From Nostoc sp. CHAB 5836 (GTDB taxonomy: Bacteria > Cyanobacteriota > Cyanobacteriia > Cyanobacteriales > Nostocaceae), in assembly GCF_020829445.1 (NCBI RefSeq), contig NZ_JAIVFV010000025.1, forward strand, positions 1 to 59,012: a stretch of 59,012 bases of DNA, given 5' to 3'. Of this stretch, positions 51,865 to 59,012 are shown one piece after another; positions within the stretch are counted from its first letter, which is position 1; each line of letters begins with the position of its first letter. The notes beneath the pieces are model-generated. The model made no database searches and was not told the DNA's origin. It saw nothing but the letters and a program-made list of their open reading frames with translations. Made by a program: the position numbers and the translations under genes.

Positions 51865-53751
51865 ATGAGAGAGACTGTCCTAGAGGTTCGCAACCTACAA
51901 GTTGAATTTCCCAGTGATGGCAATGTCGTCAGAGCTTTGGATGGTATTTCTTTTAGGCTGCATCGAGGTGAAACTCTGGGAATAGTAGGAGAATCGGGGA
52001 GTGGTAAATCAGTGACAGCCTTAGCTGTGATGGGTTTATTGCAGACTCCCGGTATAGTTACTGGCGGTGAAATCTGGTTTCGTCCGCAGGAGAATGGCAA
52101 CCCCATCGATTTGGTAAAATTGCCTCCTGAGCAAATGCAGTTACACCGGGGTGGCGACATCGCCATGATTTTCCAAGAACCGATGAGTTCGCTTAATCCG
52201 GTTTATGACATTGGGTTTCAGCTAACAGAAGCGATTATGCGGCATCAAAAGGTGTCAGCATCCCAAGCACGACAAATTGCGATCGCAGGTCTACAAGAGG
52301 TGAAACTTCTACCTAGCGATGAAGAACTCCAGCAGCAGTATACCGAAACTTGGCATCAAACCAACAGCAAGTCACCCAAACCAGATGCACCAAAATTGGC
52401 ACAGTTGGTTAAAGAACACAAAGAAGCCATGCTGGAACGCTACCCCCATCAACTTTCTGGGGGTCAGTTGCAACGGGTGATGATTGCAATGGCAATTTCT
52501 TGCAACCCATTAATCTTAATTGCCGATGAACCAACCACAGCCTTGGATGTGACAGTGCAAGCGACTATTTTGGAGTTAATCCGAGAATTGCAGCAAAGCC
52601 GTAATATGGCAATGATTTTCATTACCCACGACTTGGGGCTAATTTCGGAAATTGCTGACCAAGTAGCGGTGATGTATAAAGGCAAAGTTGTCGAGTCTGG
52701 TGCTTCTGAGCAAATTTTTAGCAGTCCCCAACATCCCTATACTAAAGGTTTGATAGCTTGTCGCCCCACACTCAACCGCCGCCCCCAAAAATTACTCACC
52801 GTTTTCGATTACATGAGTGCAGAAGAGACATCAACGGGACAAATAGTAATTCAGGCGAAAGAACCTGCACAACCCACAGAAGTCACCACTGAAGAGATTG
52901 CTGCAAGATTGGCAAACTTCAATGACTTGGAACCCCTGCTGCAAATCCGCAACCTAAAAGTTGGTTTTCCAGTGCCCGGGGTGTTTGGTGGTACAAAACG
53001 CTATAATATGGCAGTTAATGGCGTTTCCTTTGATGTCAAACCAGGAGAAACACTAGGTTTAGTGGGAGAATCTGGTTGTGGTAAAACCACCCTTGGCAGA
53101 ACCTTGCTGCGATTAATTGAACCGATGAGTGGTCAGATTATCTTTGAAAAACAAGATATTACTAGCCTCAAAGGAGAACCGTTGCAAAAATTGCGGCGGG
53201 AAATGCAAATAGTCTTCCAAAACCCTTTCAGTTCCCTTGACCCACGGATGAAGGTTGGCGATGCGGTGATGGAACCATTGTTAATTCACGCCGTTGGGAA
53301 AACAAAGCAACAACGACGAGTGCGAGTAGCCGAACTTCTAGAACGGGTAGGGTTGAGTGCAGATGCGATTAACCGCTATCCTCATCAGTTTTCTGGCGGT
53401 CAACGCCAGCGAATTTGCATAGCCCGTTCTTTGGCATTAAATCCTAAATTTATCATTTGCGATGAATCAGTTTCAGCGCTGGATGTTTCCGTACAGGCGC
53501 AGGTATTAAATCTTCTCAAAGAATTACAGTCAGACTTTCAGCTTACTTATATCTTTATTTCTCACGATTTAAGTGTAGTGAAATTTATGAGCGATCGCAT
53601 TTTAGTCATGAATCGCGGTCAAATTGTTGAAGAAGGGACAGCCGAAAGCATTTACCAAGAACCCAAAGAGGAATACACGCAAAAATTAATTGCTGCGATT
53701 CCTACTGGTAGTGCTGAACGGGTGCGAATTCGTCATCTGAAGGCTTTGTAG
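51865..53751 (+). CDS. ABC transporter, two fused ATPase domains (peptide/nickel type)
   Basis: 628 residues made of a DppD-like and a DppF-like ATPase in one chain. First domain (about 5-300): Walker A GESGSGKS, an inserted stretch [21 protein letters not shown], signature [15 protein letters not shown], Walker [12 protein letters not shown], and the C-terminal oligopeptide-type segment [14 protein letters not shown]. Second domain (about 355-620): Walker [10 protein letters not shown], signature [15 protein letters not shown], Walker [13 protein letters not shown] and a similar C terminus. Permeases and binding protein are not adjacent. Substrate (peptide, glutathione or metal chelate) cannot be read from the ATPase. 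Confidence 0.94.
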   Translation: MRETVLEVRNLQVEFPSDGNVVRALDGISFRLHRGETLGIVGESGSGKSVTALAVMGLLQTPGIVTGGEIWFRPQENGNPIDLVKLPPEQMQLHRGGDIAMIFQEPMSSLNPVYDIGFQLTEAIMRHQKVSASQARQIAIAGLQEVKLLPSDEELQQQYTETWHQTNSKSPKPDAPKLAQLVKEHKEAMLERYPHQLSGGQLQRVMIAMAISCNPLILIADEPTTALDVTVQATILELIRELQQSRNMAMIFITHDLGLISEIADQVAVMYKGKVVESGASEQIFSSPQHPYTKGLIACRPTLNRRPQKLLTVFDYMSAEETSTGQIVIQAKEPAQPTEVTTEEIAARLANFNDLEPLLQIRNLKVGFPVPGVFGGTKRYNMAVNGVSFDVKPGETLGLVGESGCGKTTLGRTLLRLIEPMSGQIIFEKQDITSLKGEPLQKLRREMQIVFQNPFSSLDPRMKVGDAVMEPLLIHAVGKTKQQRRVRVAELLERVGLSADAINRYPHQFSGGQRQRICIARSLALNPKFIICDESVSALDVSVQAQVLNLLKELQSDFQLTYIFISHDLSVVKFMSDRILVMNRGQIVEEGTAESIYQEPKEEYTQKLIAAIPTGSAERVRIRHLKAL

Positions 53752-53832
53752 AAACAGAATTCATGCTGCATTCTCTACAAGTGGCGCATAGCGACTTCGC
53801 TAACGTCTGAATAAACGGCGTTTTTGCACTCC

Positions 53833-53998
53833 CACTAAATATCAATACAGTTCAGTTAAGGCTAAAACTCTTTGTTAAAGTCAATTTTGTTAACGAACAG
53901 CATTCGCGCAGCGTCTCGTAAGAGTTGGCCGCAAAGTCCGCAAAGGAAGAGAAGAGAGAAGGAAGAAATGCTTAACCCAACTGTATTGCACTCAATAT
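53833..53998. repeat. Family E element (copy 2) with 10-bp imperfect direct repeats
   Basis: The element is 53843-53988 with ends CAATACAGTTCAGTTAAG and CTTAACCCAACTGTATTG. Flanks are CACTAAATAT (53833-53842) and CACTCAATAT (53989-53998), nine of ten bases equal. The interior has GTTAACGAACAGCATTCGCG and GCAAAGGAAGAGAAGAGAG. Confidence 0.8.
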
Positions 53999-54011
53999 GC
54001 AGATTTAGCTA

Positions 54012-54266
54012 GAAAAGCAAGAAGCCTCACGCCTACCCGATAGGGAGGCGTTGAGATGAATTGCGAGCGAGTTGACGACAGTCTCCCGACCAATGCGACA
54101 GCGAGGGAGGGAGATATGGAGGAAACGAGCAAATCTAAGTTAAGATTAATAACTAGGGGCGGCAGGGCATTCCGTCTCTTTAATAAAGCTCATCGCCTCC
54201 TAAGCAGTAGCCGGATTGGGTGAGAAGCCTACACTGTACTGCTTGCAGTCAGTGTAGGAGTATGTC
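54012..54266 (+). mobile_element. Possible IS200/IS605-derived remnant with two end-like hairpins
   Basis: Two similar hairpins: GAAGCCTCACGCCTACCCGA then TAGGGAGGCGTTGAGATG near 54020, and GAAGCCTACACTGTACTGC then AGTCAGTGTAGGAGTATGTC near 54226. The GAAGCCT...(hairpin)...GGAGTATGTCAC design resembles right ends of cyanobacterial tnpB elements. The stretch between contains GGGGCGGCAGGGCATTCCGT and CCTAAGCAGTAGCCGG. No TnpB frame is seen. Confidence 0.35.
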
Positions 54267-54404
54267 ACTTGTCTTGATTCTGATATCATGCTCCGCATAA
54301 TTAGTTACGATTCCCACAGTCATTGCACCCCACCCCCAACGCCTCCCCGCAAGCGGGGAGGGGAGACAAAGCAAAGCTTTGGCGGGGTGGGGTTCTTCGG
54401 GTTT

Positions 54405-54526
54405 GGGACTTCCAAGAAATAAATTACCCAATCTTGTGGGGTGGGCGTCTCGCCCGCCCTTGTGTATGGGCTCTCGTGTCGCCCACCCCACAATAACTAG
54501 TTGAGTATTTTTTTATTTGGAAGTCC
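54405..54526. repeat. MITE-like element, family H (copy 2)
   Basis: GGGACTTCCAAGAAATAAAT at the left, ATTTTTTTATTTGGAAGTCC at the right. The centre is a palindrome of CTTGTGGGGTGGGCGTCTCG and its near-complement. Confidence 0.8.
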
Positions 54527-54574
54527 TTTTAATAAGCAATTAAGGGGACGTGATATGACTTGGTGAATTCTTTT

Positions 54575-55177
54575 TCAACAGATATTTGTGCAAACAAAAT
54601 TAATTACATCTGCAAGTCCAGACTGAGTTTTTAAATTAGTAAAAATAAAAGGTTTATCGCCACGCATTTTTTTTGCATCTCGTTCCATCACACTTAAATC
54701 TGCACCAACATAAGGCGCTAGATCAGTTTTATTAATCACTAACAAATCGGATTTAGTAATACCAGGGCCGCCCTTGCGGGGAATTTTATCACCAGCCGCA
54801 ACATCGATGACGTAAATTGTTAAATCCACCAATTCGGGACTAAAGGTAGCAGCTAAATTATCACCGCCACTTTCCAAAAATACCAAATCTAAATCGATAA
54901 AACGTTCTTCTAACTGTTCAATTGCCGCCAAATTCATCGAAGCATCTTCGCGGATAGCAGTATGGGGACAACCACCAGTTTCTACACCCAAAATGCGATC
55001 GCTTGCCAACGCCTGAGAACGCACTAAAAACTGAGCATCCTCCTGAGTATAAATATCATTCGTCACCACCGCAATCTGATACTGCTCACGCAATCCCTTG
55101 CACAAAGCATCCACCAAAGCTGTCTTACCTGAACCCACTGGGCCAGCAACTCCTACTCTAAATGCATTTATTGTCAT
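54575..55177 (-). CDS. ureG: Urease accessory GTPase UreG
   Basis: 200 residues, full length. UreG uses GTP to load nickel into urease. P-loop GPVGSGKT near 11, [37 protein letters not shown] with the CPH metal motif, Walker B-like [14 protein letters not shown] and [14 protein letters not shown]. The start ATGACA lies in a row of heptamers (ACAAATGACAAATGACA), and the weak ribosome-binding site is GGACAAA from the same repeat. It is separated from ureF by a 250-base gap with a family J element. Confidence 0.97.
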   Translation of the reverse strand: MTINAFRVGVAGPVGSGKTALVDALCKGLREQYQIAVVTNDIYTQEDAQFLVRSQALASDRILGVETGGCPHTAIREDASMNLAAIEQLEERFIDLDLVFLESGGDNLAATFSPELVDLTIYVIDVAAGDKIPRKGGPGITKSDLLVINKTDLAPYVGADLSVMERDAKKMRGDKPFIFTNLKTQSGLADVINFVCTNIC

Positions 55178-55215
55178 TTGTCATTTGTCCTTTGTCCTTT
55201 GTCACTTTTCCTTGG

Positions 55216-55382
55216 TATAGCCGTTTTCAATCTGGTCAGGTACAGGGGGAGGAAATAGACCTAACGCCCTAACCCCCAACCCGTTGCGGGAAGGGGGAAG
55301 AATTTCATTGCCTCTCTCCTTTTAGGAGAGAGGTTTGGAGAGAGGTCAAAATTGTACTTCACGCTTGCCGAGAACCCCTATA
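55216..55382. repeat. MITE-like element, family J (copy 1)
   Basis: Ends TATAGCCGTTTTC and GAGAACCCCTATA. The interior has CCTAACCCCCAACCCGTTGC and CCTCTCTCCTTTTAGGAGAG. It sits between ureF and ureG. A copy with the same order is at 56702-56851. Confidence 0.75.
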
Positions 55383-55430
55383 CATGGTTATTAATTCTTA
55401 GTTTTTCACCAGATGAATAATGACCAATGA

Positions 55431-56108
55431 CTAACTCCTAAACAATCTTGTATACTGGGTTTCATGCTGCATACTTGCTAGTGACAAACCCCAACTACAA
55501 CAGGCGAGTTGATCATCCTCCAGTGCGAGAATTTCTGATGCCGCAGCGCTAAATAATGATTGTAAATCTAGTAATAACTGCTGTCCTGCTGTTTGTCCAA
55601 GGGGGATAAGTTTTATGCCCGCAGTAATCAAATTACTTGCCCAACTATGGAGATATCCTAGTAACGCCGCTTTGATACTGATTTGCCAATGGGCAACGGC
55701 AATGCCAAAAGCGATCGCATAATTGCAAGGATTACCTACAGCATTAGCAATAGGCATAATCTGCGGTTCTAGTTTACCAAGTAATTGCATGAGCGATCGC
55801 CCCATCTGCCAACTAGAGGCGCGTAATTCTTCTGTTTCCCTAGCTGCGGATAACCAGAGATTCCAACGGCATAGGGACTCAACATCACCCATTTTTGCAG
55901 CTTGCTGCGATCGTACCATCACCGCCGCCTCTAACCGAATTGCCCCGTAGAGCAACTCTGCTTCTAGCCAATGTTTGAGATGTGACGGGCTAGCGATCGT
56001 ACCATTTTCCACCAGCATTTCTAAGCCTTCAGAATAACTATATGCTCCCACAGGCAAAGCAGGGCTAGCCAACTGCAAAATACTTAAAAGATGGCGATCA
56101 GTGAGCAT
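55431..56108 (-). CDS. ureF: Urease accessory protein UreF
   Basis: 225 residues from the ATG at 56108; an in-frame ATG five codons upstream (56123) is possible. The start [30 protein letters not shown] and the motif [15 protein letters not shown] fit the family, as do [33 protein letters not shown] and the end. UreF joins UreD/UreH and UreG in the complex that activates urease and checks GTP use. It overlaps the end of ureE, so both are coupled. Confidence 0.96.
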   Translation of the reverse strand: MLTDRHLLSILQLASPALPVGAYSYSEGLEMLVENGTIASPSHLKHWLEAELLYGAIRLEAAVMVRSQQAAKMGDVESLCRWNLWLSAARETEELRASSWQMGRSLMQLLGKLEPQIMPIANAVGNPCNYAIAFGIAVAHWQISIKAALLGYLHSWASNLITAGIKLIPLGQTAGQQLLLDLQSLFSAAASEILALEDDQLACCSWGLSLASMQHETQYTRLFRS

Positions 56109-56544
56109 GATGGTATTGTCCATAAGCTCCTAATTCTGGCTGAAACGGTAAAATTTCCTCTTTAACTTCTAACCCTAGTTGTTCCAACATCGTGCGTAAA
56201 ACAGAATCTGAGGACAAGCGTAAATAAGTTGAGGTAATTTCTACAGGTACATGGCGATTTCCTAGATGATATGCCGCTCGTAATAATAAAAGTGGTGTTT
56301 GGGCAAAAGCAGTCAGCACTACTTCTGGTTTGGCAGTAATTCTGATTAAACTGCTGTGAGTTTCTTCTTGCAAAATATCGCCATCGTGTAAGACAGTTCC
56401 TCTGGATAAATGTAAAAACACAACCATACCATCTGCCGTTTCAAAGCGATGACGACTACGGGTACGTTCTTCTGCTGTTAGCGCCAAAGTAAAACTAACT
56501 GCGGCATCGCCATTAGGTGGTTTAAGTTGGGTAAATGTCAGCAT
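56098..56544 (-). CDS. ureE: Urease accessory nickel chaperone UreE
   Basis: 148 residues. Begins [39 protein letters not shown], the normal UreE N-terminal domain; the C-terminal domain has [19 protein letters not shown], where the His of GNRHVP binds nickel at the dimer centre. The C terminus is only slightly histidine-rich (YGQYHHAH). UreE brings nickel to the UreDFG complex. It is the first of the minus-strand accessory genes; ureABC and ureD are not in the window. Confidence 0.96.
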   Translation of the reverse strand: MLTFTQLKPPNGDAAVSFTLALTAEERTRSRHRFETADGMVVFLHLSRGTVLHDGDILQEETHSSLIRITAKPEVVLTAFAQTPLLLLRAAYHLGNRHVPVEITSTYLRLSSDSVLRTMLEQLGLEVKEEILPFQPELGAYGQYHHAH

Positions 56545-56595
56545 ACAGAGTTTCGCCTGATCTTCCGCTTTTTATTATGGTTATAATTACATATC

Positions 56596-56703
56596 TTGAC
56601 AAATTAAATATGCGTTACCCAGAAACGTTGTAGAGACGTAGCACTGCTACGTCTCTACATTCGCACTGCTACGTCTCTACATTCAATGTCACTCCTATGT
56701 CTA
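56596..56703. repeat. MITE-like element, family F (reverse) with doubled palindrome
   Basis: TTAAATATGCGTTACCCAGA, then the GTAGAGACGTAGCA palindrome, then a second partial GCACTGCTACGTCTCTACAT, then CACTCCTATGTCTA. The final TA is also the first TA of the next family J element. Confidence 0.75.
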
Positions 56704-56851
56704 TAGCGGTTCTCAATTGCATGGAATACACACCTAACCCCCAGCCCCTTCCCTACAAGGGAAGGGGAGTAATATTCAAAGCCTCTCTCCTTTTAGGAGA
56801 GAGGTTTGGAGAGAGGTCAAACTGTATTGCATCCAAGCGAGAAGCGCTATA
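56702..56851. repeat. MITE-like element, family J (copy 2)
   Basis: TATAGCGGTTCTCAATTGC at the left and GAGAAGCGCTATA at the right. The interior has CCAGCCCCTTCCCTACAAGG and CCTCTCTCCTTTTAGGAGAG. Confidence 0.8.
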
Positions 56852-56909
56852 ATATGATTACTAATTACCAACAGCACCCAAAGATATATAATTGCTGATG
56901 CCCAGTAGT

Positions 56910-57677
56910 TTAAGCTTTAACCTTGGCTTTTGACCAGACACCATTTGCATCTTCATCATACTGCTCATGAACAGTTTCCCAAGCAGCTTGTTCAGCAGTG
57001 AACTCGTCACCTCTGTCATTGAGTACAGAATTATAGCGCTCAATGAATGTGCGTTGAGCTTCATCAGAAAGATGAGTGCGAACTTCAGGAGATAAGTCTT
57101 GTGGACTGTTGCACTGTCCAGGACAAGGACGAGCAAAAGTTTTTTCAATAGTGTTAATTTCTTCAGCACCAGCACTTTCGAGCAGCAATTGAAATTCGCC
57201 AGAGCGATCGCCCGGAACTTCTGCCATCAATAAGAACTCGCCAGCTTGTAAGCGGGTTTGGTAGATAGTCGCCTTATCTTCTGGCATCCCTAAAGTAGTT
57301 AGAACCGATACTAGACCAGCACCTGCACTACCTGCGATCGCTCCACTAGCAGCCCCCAACAACACCGCACCAATAGGCCCTGCTGCCACAATTGGCCCGA
57401 CAAAAGGAATAAACAGTACGCCTACACCAGTAAGCAAGCTCAGAAAGGAACCAAACAGGGAACCAAAAACTGCTCCCGTTCTCAAACCTCCCAAAATCAC
57501 ATCTTTTTTACTAATAAAGCCAGCAATTCTAGTTTCTGACTGAAAATTTCTGCCCATGACCGAAATATGATCTCTAGGCACACCCCTGTCTAGTAAACGT
57601 CGAATCACATCATCAATTTGCTTCTGGTCTTTAAATACAGCAGATATAGTACGTTCTGCTTTATACACTTCTGGCAT
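56910..57677 (-). CDS. DUF1269/general-stress-type membrane protein fused to ChaB-like domain
   Basis: 255 residues. Residues 1-60 ([42 protein letters not shown]) form the small ferredoxin-like domain of general stress proteins. A glycine-rich hydrophobic region (about 68-135: [50 protein letters not shown]) follows. The C-terminal 60 residues ([58 protein letters not shown]) resemble the ChaB domain. The function is unknown; a stress role is suggested by the domains and by dps next to it on the same strand, 350 bases upstream. Confidence 0.85.
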   Translation of the reverse strand: MPEVYKAERTISAVFKDQKQIDDVIRRLLDRGVPRDHISVMGRNFQSETRIAGFISKKDVILGGLRTGAVFGSLFGSFLSLLTGVGVLFIPFVGPIVAAGPIGAVLLGAASGAIAGSAGAGLVSVLTTLGMPEDKATIYQTRLQAGEFLLMAEVPGDRSGEFQLLLESAGAEEINTIEKTFARPCPGQCNSPQDLSPEVRTHLSDEAQRTFIERYNSVLNDRGDEFTAEQAAWETVHEQYDEDANGVWSKAKVKA

Positions 57678-57728
57678 TTACTTAAATACTCCTTGTATTA
57701 TGTTGTTTTTGCAATGGATATGGTGATC

Positions 57729-57858
57729 TAAGTAGGTCGGTGCAATTAAAGATAACTGGTGATGGCTGTCATTTGTCATTGGTCATTTGTCATTAGTCAA
57801 GGTTTTAAGCTTATTTACTTTTCGTAACATACTTGACTTTTTTGCACCAACGTACTTA
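57729..57858. repeat. MITE-like element, family A (copy 9)
   Basis: TAAGTAGGTCGGTGCAATTA at the left, TTTTGCACCAACGTACTTA at the right, TGTCATTTGTCATTGGTCAT heptamers inside. Confidence 0.85.
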
Positions 57859-57883
57859 GGTTGATTTAGACGTTAGAGCTTAT

Positions 57884-58014
57884 TAGTGTCAACTTAAGCT
57901 AAAAGTAGACTAAAGATTTTTGGCTATATTTAGTCATCTCTCAGATGACTTTCGCTATTAGCAAGGAACTTCAGTTCCTTGCGGGACATAGCTTTTACGT
58001 TAAGTTGACACCTA
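57884..58014. repeat. MITE-like element, family G (copy 2)
   Basis: TAGTGTCAACTTAAGCTAAA at the left and TTTACGTTAAGTTGACACCTA at the right; inside AGTCATCTCTCAGATGACT and AAGGAACTTCAGTTCCTT. It lies ten bases beyond the dps stop. Confidence 0.85.
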
Positions 58015-58023
58015 CGGTTAGAG

Positions 58024-58563
58024 CTACACCCCTACAGGAGTCTTAGCCTTTTCTGCTGGCTGTCTACCATCTGGATCTAGTGCTTCCCCTTCAATAAATG
58101 AACGCAGCATCCAAGCTATTTGCTCATGTTCTTCTAGCAGTCCAGTCAGAAAGTCAGCAGTTCCCTGATCGTGGAACTCTTCACCAGACTGATCCACATG
58201 GTCTCTTAAGTTACGAATAATCTGCTCGTGATCATCCACTAGATTAGCAACCATCCCTGTTGCTGTGGGCACATTACCAGCGTGTTCCTTGAGGGTAGCA
58301 AGTTTGAGGAATCCCTCCAATGTACCAACTGGAAAACCGCCCAAAGTACGAACCCGCTCTGCCAAAGCATCAATATTTAGAGTTAGCTTTTGGTAGTGTT
58401 CTTCCCAAAGCTGGTGCAAAGAGCGGAACTGAGGCCCAACGACATCCCAATGGTATTTTTTGGTTTTAACCAACAGTAAATAAGCATCTGCTAAATCTTG
58501 ATTCAACAAATTAATTACACCTTGACGCTGTTCTTCGGTCAAACCAATGTTTATCGAACGCAT
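58024..58563 (-). CDS. dps: Dps-family DNA-protection ferritin-like protein
   Basis: 179 residues. The ferroxidase site of Dps is seen: KKYHWDVVGPQFRSLHQLWEEHYQKL (His, Asp and Glu ligands shared between subunits) near 37-62. The rest is a four-helix bundle (LNIDALAERVRTLGGFPVGTLEGFLKLATL, FLTGLLEEHEQIAWMLRSFI). It forms 12-mers that store iron, detoxify peroxide and may bind DNA. The C-terminal tail is charged (RQPAEKAKTPVGV). The ATG has AGGGATGGAAAACA upstream. Confidence 0.95.
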   Translation of the reverse strand: MRSINIGLTEEQRQGVINLLNQDLADAYLLLVKTKKYHWDVVGPQFRSLHQLWEEHYQKLTLNIDALAERVRTLGGFPVGTLEGFLKLATLKEHAGNVPTATGMVANLVDDHEQIIRNLRDHVDQSGEEFHDQGTADFLTGLLEEHEQIAWMLRSFIEGEALDPDGRQPAEKAKTPVGV

Positions 58564-58956
58564 TGTTTTCCATCCCTAAGCAAACTTATTTATTAACTTC
58601 CCAAATTTCCCATATAATCCACATCAACCAAAGGAAATATTCTGACTTGAAATTAATTATCAAATTACATAGTGATACCTACGTCTTAGAGACCATTTAT
58701 AAAGTAAACCTTAAATTGTCGGGTGCGTTAAAGCTCTCGTGTACGGCACCTGGAGATATGGTGCCCTGCGGCTATCAACAAGTGCAAAAATACAGTCAAA
58801 ATGCTTTGAAAACATCCTCTTAATAGATTGGACTTTGGACAAAAAAGAAGTGTTCGCGTTTGATTTACGCGAACTTACAATCTACGCATCATAAATTACC
58901 CCAGTTATTTTTCAAACTGAGTCCAACTGAGTTAAACGCCTAAAGCCTAAGAAAAT
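58564..58956. other. Intergenic region with family B right end and hairpin
   Basis: A family B right end (CAGTCAAAATGCTTTGAAAA then CATCCTCTTA) lies at 58792-58823, without a clear left end. At 58852-58874 GTTCGCGT pairs with ACGCGAAC. No gene seen. Confidence 0.5.
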
Positions 58957-59012
58957 TTACGCGGCTTTTTGTTTATTAGGTGTTGATTTTGACTGCCTTT
59001 TCACAACGGGAT
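58957..59012 (-). CDS. Possible C-terminal end of a gene continuing past the window
   Basis: The minus strand is open from the right edge to a TAA at 58957-58959 and reads PVVKRQSKSTPNKQKAA, a basic tail. It is too short to identify. Confidence 0.25.
   Translation of the reverse strand, partial: PVVKRQSKSTPNKQKAA

Overview
The window looks like part of a filamentous, heterocyst-type (Nostoc/Anabaena-like) cyanobacterial chromosome. The evidence is the very frequent HIP1 octamer (GCGATCGC) inside and between genes, a ferrochelatase with a C-terminal chlorophyll-binding-like helix, an aerobic Mg-protoporphyrin ester cyclase (AcsF), pentapeptide-repeat, DUF29, DUF1350 and DUF928 proteins, heptamer tandem repeats and many small palindromic repeats. 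No tRNA, rRNA, CRISPR array or complete insertion sequence was found.

Layout. 1-8.3 kb: two pentapeptide-repeat proteins, a ComM/YifB-like ATPase, a BrkB/YihY membrane protein, a DUF421 protein, purB and a DUF4126 membrane protein. 9-14.3 kb: hemH (minus), a methyltransferase, three tandem DUF29 paralogues, a ParE/RelE-type toxin-antitoxin pair and a Tat-exported dienelactone hydrolase-like protein. 14.4-20.2 kb: a giant membrane protein with seven repeats, an orphan PD-(D/E)XK nuclease-like protein and a small RTX protein. 20.7-33.7 kb: a surface/secretion and signalling island holding TpsB, a TPR-CHAT caspase-like protein, a TpsA haemagglutinin, DUF928, a CHASE2 histidine kinase and a response regulator. 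34.1-36.8 kb: a compact RiPP-type cluster on the minus strand, with a small secreted protein, a 68-residue precursor peptide with a CPAC core motif, a DUF692/MNIO iron oxidase and a partner protein. 37-45.5 kb: an AbiEii-like nucleotidyltransferase, a TPR protein, a quinone oxidoreductase, a HIT protein, a lipoprotein plus a hypothetical protein, and acsF. 45.9-53.8 kb: an amino acid ABC transporter (binding protein-permease fusion plus ATPase), DUF1350, a receiver-PP2C phosphatase facing a STAS antagonist, and a double ATPase of a peptide-type ABC transporter. 54.5-59 kb: urease accessory genes ureE-ureF-ureG, a DUF1269/ChaB-like stress protein and Dps.

The most notable candidate system is the MNIO cluster at 34.1-36.2 kb. 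A precursor with a GG-like leader and a two-cysteine core lies next to a DUF692 enzyme and a partner whose C-terminal part looks like a PqqD/RRE-type winged helix. No transporter or protease is adjacent. The partner's last 16 codons and stop come from the end of an inserted repeat element.

The second striking layer is the intergenic DNA. At least ten families of 90-340 bp elements with terminal inverted repeats (called A to K here; MITE-like) fill nearly every gap. Many are nested in each other, several share TA dinucleotides at their junctions, one family (E) is flanked by 10-bp direct repeats, and several supply the stop codons of adjacent genes. All calls come from reading the sequence. 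Family assignments are from recognised motifs, not from database searches.
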